Shown here: positions 27,270 through 29,944 of the stretch, piece after piece
Position numbering within the stretch: the stretch's first letter is position 1
Layout of the letters: the number at the start of each line of letters is the position of its first letter
IMG/VR virus record: IMGVR_UViG_3300027805_000058
Location: 1-29,944 of that record
Direction: 5' to 3' (one strand)
Source: a virus
Length of the DNA: 29,944 nt
Translations under genes and position numbers: made by a program
The notes under the pieces: generated by a model
The model's input: only the letters and a program-made list of their open reading frames with translations
Database searches by the model: none
What the model was told of the DNA's origin: nothing

Positions 27270-28870
27270 GACGCCGTACCGCTGATTTGCAGTTCAGCGC
27301 CCATAATGGCGACTTTGACCGGATCGGTGCCGCTAATCTCATACACGCGGTCGCGCAGTTTGGTCGTCATGCCAAGGCGACGGAAGATGGCGCGAGTGCC
27401 GTACTGGCCAATGCGGCCCATGGATACCTGGCGCTCGCCATTCCAAGTGTGGCCGCCGTCATCTGACCAACGCAGCATCAACTGCGGGTCAGCCCCTGTG
27501 GTGGCGTTTACATCCAAAATAATGTCCTGGCCGATTTCTGTTTGCAGGATCTGCAACAACTCGCTGCCCAAAAATTGCTGATCGGTAAACGCATAGCCCG
27601 ATAGGCCGACACCCGTTTCGCAGTCGATTTGTAACGCGTGATGCGCCGTGCGGGTCAGGTTGTTGGCGCCGGTAGGCAACGCACGCCAAGTGCGTAGCCA
27701 CTTTTGCGTGACGCCCGCGTCGGCGTATACGTCAAGGCTAAACGCGTACAAACGTCCGTTTTCATAATCACCAATAATCGGTTGGCCTACAAACCGAGCG
27801 TGGTTGTTGCCGCGATGGCGCTTAAAGTCGCCATTACGGAAACCAGCACGCTCGTGCCAAGCGCCCGTAGCCGCGTCAAACACCCATGTCGTATCGGCAT
27901 CCGTAAAGTTCAGCACGTAGAACGTGTGACCGTCCTGCTGATACGTATAGCCAACTGCGTCGGCAAGGTTGTCGTACTGCTGAATGGCAAACTCAACGGC
28001 ATGGGTCGATACGCGCACGCCTTGATAGCCATTGGCTCGATACACAATGCCCTGACCCCGAGCATCTGCGCCGAGCCAGAAGACAGAGTTGTCCATCTTG
28101 GCTACCGAGTACGGCGCGATGCAGCCGATCTCGTTATAAGCGCCTTGGATGCGGGTGAGCGGAAAGTCGGCGTCGCCGGAGTTGTACCAGACCTCCACGG
28201 AGTTCGTGCCAAACAGCCACGCCTCTCGATGGTCAATGATCAGGGATACTAGCCCGTCTGGTGAACCCTCAGCGCTTGCAAAATCCAAGGGGTCAATCGA
28301 CAAGCCATCCAATAGGCTCGTGACCCAGACACGTTGCGAGTTCGGCTCGTTGAATACAAAGTAACCGTCAAGATAGCCAACGGTCACTGCACCCGGAAAG
28401 TCCTCGTCAGTAATTTGCGCTAGTTCTTCCGTAATAGAATTAAAAATGTAACCGTCTGGGTTGGCGGCAATAAAAATTTGCGTGCCGTTGTCAGCCATAG
28501 AAACAGGGCCAGTGCCGCTGATTTCACCTAACGCCACTGGAGTGTTGTTTTCAGCCAGTAAGTCGCCGCCGCTTTCTAACAATATGTCGCCGCCGTCTTC
28601 TAACGCCAAGTCAACTGAAGCGTCAAAAGTGTCGTCTACCTTAAAAAACTCGTTACCTGAAACAACATAAAGGTAGTTGCCTAGCGACCACAGCCCTCGA
28701 ATCGGGCCAGTGCCATACGTGCCTTTTAACGTCAGGCCGGGGCAGCGTTGCAGGTAAGCAGGCTCCTTGCCGCCCTCGGGAATCACCTCTGGGTAAAGAT
28801 TCACGCATCGGCTGTCGGCTGCATTGACCGACCGGATGACGTACGACGATCCGAGAATCGGCGTCTTCAC
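27266..28870 (-). CDS. gp10-like packaged DNA stabilisation / tail hub protein
   Basis: The 534 residues match the P22 gp10 head-completion family in length and features: N-terminal SSYVIRSVNAADSRCVNLYP and PAYLQRCPGLTLKG, repeated beta-propeller-like strands, GSPDGLVSLIIDHREAWLFG near 200 and a conserved WLGADARGQGIVYRANGYQG. In P22 six copies form the hub that plugs the portal-gp4 channel. It begins with GTG 28870, directly after the gp4-like stop. Residues 88-107 carry a LEDGG-x-ILLE-x-GG-x-LL insertion that also occurs in the first gene of this window. Confidence 0.93.
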   Translation of the reverse strand: MKTPILGSSYVIRSVNAADSRCVNLYPEVIPEGGKEPAYLQRCPGLTLKGTYGTGPIRGLWSLGNYLYVVSGNEFFKVDDTFDASVDLALEDGGDILLESGGDLLAENNTPVALGEISGTGPVSMADNGTQIFIAANPDGYIFNSITEELAQITDEDFPGAVTVGYLDGYFVFNEPNSQRVWVTSLLDGLSIDPLDFASAEGSPDGLVSLIIDHREAWLFGTNSVEVWYNSGDADFPLTRIQGAYNEIGCIAPYSVAKMDNSVFWLGADARGQGIVYRANGYQGVRVSTHAVEFAIQQYDNLADAVGYTYQQDGHTFYVLNFTDADTTWVFDAATGAWHERAGFRNGDFKRHRGNNHARFVGQPIIGDYENGRLYAFSLDVYADAGVTQKWLRTWRALPTGANNLTRTAHHALQIDCETGVGLSGYAFTDQQFLGSELLQILQTEIGQDIILDVNATTGADPQLMLRWSDDGGHTWNGERQVSMGRIGQYGTRAIFRRLGMTTKLRDRVYEISGTDPVKVAIMGAELQISGTAS

Positions 28871-29584
28871 TTAGAAATTTCCAGTGAAAATATTGAAGCG
28901 CGGTCGGTTGACAAGCAGTGCCGCTGGCATTGCCATCAAGTCATCCGGGTTATTGATGCGCTTCAAGTCGCGCTTGCTAGTCATAGCAATGCGCTGCACT
29001 TGCGGAGAGGGTTCGACACCAAACTCCGCCGCAAGTTCACAAGCCAAGTTAAATCGGAAAGCCCGCAGGTATCCCGGCGGGAACGCTAAGTCGGTGTCTA
29101 GCGCAGCAGGCTGCGTCAGCGGGCGCACCGATACGAAGTGAAATTCCAGTACTTTGGTTGGCACTGGGTAGATGTAAATCTCCACGTCCGGGTAGGTCAT
29201 GTTGACCCACATCAACTGCGGATACGTGGACGTTACCGTCTTAACAGCAATACTGTTGTACTGCTGGTTATTGATCAGTTTGATGCCATACGACACGTTG
29301 GTCGAGGCGTCACGAAAATAGGTAGCGTCATCCATCAGGATAGGACGCTCGGCCACAAACGTGCCGGTCGGCCCCATCGTAATGGTGCGGACGTTAGGCA
29401 GCCAGTTATAGACCTGATCTTGGGTCGAGTAGACAGCCAGACGCTCGGTACTCCATGAGTCGAGCATCTGGTTCAAAGCGGTGAGGGCATCCTGCGAGGT
29501 GGCCGCAGAAGGGACTTCGCCCTCGGCCAACTGCCCGATCAGCCGCAACGCGCCGTTGATTTGATCGGCAGCAGTTGTAGCCAT
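28871..29584 (-). CDS. gp4-like tail accessory / head completion protein
   Basis: The 237 residues start MATTAADQINGALRLIGQLA, then SAATSQDALTALNQMLDSWS and TERLAVYSTQDQVYNWLPN. This is the helical N-terminal adaptor typical of P22 gp4-family tail accessory factors, which bind the portal base. The length is above the roughly 166 residues of P22 gp4, with additional beta-rich sequence in the middle and a long C-terminal part. A strong AAGGAG lies before ATG 29584. It sits just before the gp10-like gene, the same order as in P22. Confidence 0.9.
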   Translation of the reverse strand: MATTAADQINGALRLIGQLAEGEVPSAATSQDALTALNQMLDSWSTERLAVYSTQDQVYNWLPNVRTITMGPTGTFVAERPILMDDATYFRDASTNVSYGIKLINNQQYNSIAVKTVTSTYPQLMWVNMTYPDVEIYIYPVPTKVLEFHFVSVRPLTQPAALDTDLAFPPGYLRAFRFNLACELAAEFGVEPSPQVQRIAMTSKRDLKRINNPDDLMAMPAALLVNRPRFNIFTGNF

Positions 29585-29587
29585 GAT

Positions 29588-29794
29588 TTACTCCTTACGG
29601 CGGCGACGCGTTCTCAACGCATTATGCTGAGAATCCCCCAGCGCCGCCACATCTGACGACGCCGAGGGTTCAGACTCATCAGGATCAGAGGGGTCAAATT
29701 CCTCCCATCCTTGTTCCATATCTTCCCTCGCTTCCATCCATGAGATAGCGATTTTTTCCCCATGTCTGGGGTGGCGAAGGTAGATATTGGACAT
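29588..29794 (-). CDS. Small phage protein MSNIYLRHPRHGEK (68 aa)
   Basis: ATG 29794 starts one base after the preceding stop, so this is preferred over the in-frame start at 29887, which overlaps the upstream gene. The 68 residues begin MSNIYLRHPRHGEKIAISWM, with AREDMEQGWEEFDP, then an acidic stretch and a basic RTRRRRKE end. This small protein, IYLxHPxHGxK ... GWExFxP, recurs before gp4-like genes in many phages; function is unknown. Confidence 0.8.
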   Translation of the reverse strand: MSNIYLRHPRHGEKIAISWMEAREDMEQGWEEFDPSDPDESEPSASSDVAALGDSQHNALRTRRRRKE

Positions 29795-29795
29795 A

Positions 29796-29944
29796 TTACG
29801 AGACGCTAAAGTTGAGCATGTAGACCGGGAACGTGACAGTGTTGGCAAGCGTGCCCGTTGCCGCAGCGCGGATACGGAGACGATCACCGGCTGCCACCAC
29901 CAAGTTGGCTGCCGTGCCGTTCAGCGACAAAACGCGTCGAGCAT
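29796..29944 (-). CDS. C-terminal part of a phage structural protein, cut by the right edge
   Basis: The frame enters from the right edge and ends at TAA 29798-29796. It encodes 48 complete codons: ARRVLSLNGTAANLVVAAGD then RLRIRAAATGTLANTVTFPV and YMLNFSVS. The beta-rich, Ala/Thr/Val-rich end fits a virion surface or decoration protein. The frame phase matches that of the left-edge gene (position 1 supplies the first base of a codon, 29944-29943 the next two). Confidence 0.75.
   Translation of the reverse strand, partial: ARRVLSLNGTAANLVVAAGDRLRIRAAATGTLANTVTFPVYMLNFSVS

Noticed and set aside
1-29944. tRNA genes, CRISPR arrays, insertion sequences, integrase or attachment sites
   Set aside because: No cloverleaf-type sequence, spaced direct repeats, transposase or recombinase motif was found; the window ends share no direct terminal repeat that I can see.

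Overview
The window is almost entirely tailed-phage DNA and looks like one phage genome or a large part of one. The terminase, the P22-type portal, the gp4- and gp10-like head-completion proteins and the ejection-type internal proteins point to a short-tailed (podovirus-like, P22-like head-neck) phage. An embedded Rz/Rz1 spanin pair means the host has an outer membrane, so a Gram-negative host, probably a proteobacterium. No integrase, tRNA, CRISPR array, IS element or DNA polymerase was seen. No recognisable major capsid protein was found either.

Layout. (1) Positions 1-7740, minus strand: packaging and head module. In transcription order it holds a small Cys/His protein, small terminase, an HNH-AP2 homing-type endonuclease, large terminase, four tiny basic proteins, portal, a DUF5856-like protein and four structural-looking proteins. 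The last of these carries 22-residue repeats and runs off the left edge. (2) Positions 7741-8624: the only large non-coding region. It has inverted repeats, a triple 16-bp operator-like array and a strong sigma70-type promoter pointing right. (3) Positions 8625-11177, plus strand: a tightly overlapping cassette of twelve small accessory genes. (4) Positions 11163-16401, minus strand: recombination and replication operon with Erf, a PD-(D/E)XK-like protein, YqaJ/lambda-exonuclease-like protein, an SSB-like partner candidate and an SF3-type helicase. (5) Positions 16402-16485: divergent promoters built on one palindrome. (6) Positions 16486-17549, plus strand: Cro-like regulator, an unknown protein, a VRR-NUC nuclease and a small conserved phage protein. 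(7) Positions 17452-29944, minus strand: late module. In transcription order it holds a partial structural gene, a small protein, gp4-like, gp10-like, three tail or fibre proteins, a small virion protein, a GNAT-like enzyme, three internal or ejection proteins, holin, a membrane protein, Rz/Rz1, an M15 endolysin, a zincin-like protein and a metallophosphoesterase.

How it fits together. Genes within each block are joined by ATGA, GTGA or TAATG overlaps, so translational coupling is likely throughout. The recombination block and the Cro-like block fire in opposite directions from a shared control region near 16.45 kb. The rightward small-gene cassette is controlled from 8.5 kb. Blocks 1 and 7 have the same polarity, and the reading frame at the left edge is compatible with the frame at the right edge. 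They may therefore be one late operon in a circular or circularly permuted molecule, but this is unproven, and the missing capsid gene argues that some DNA lies outside the window.
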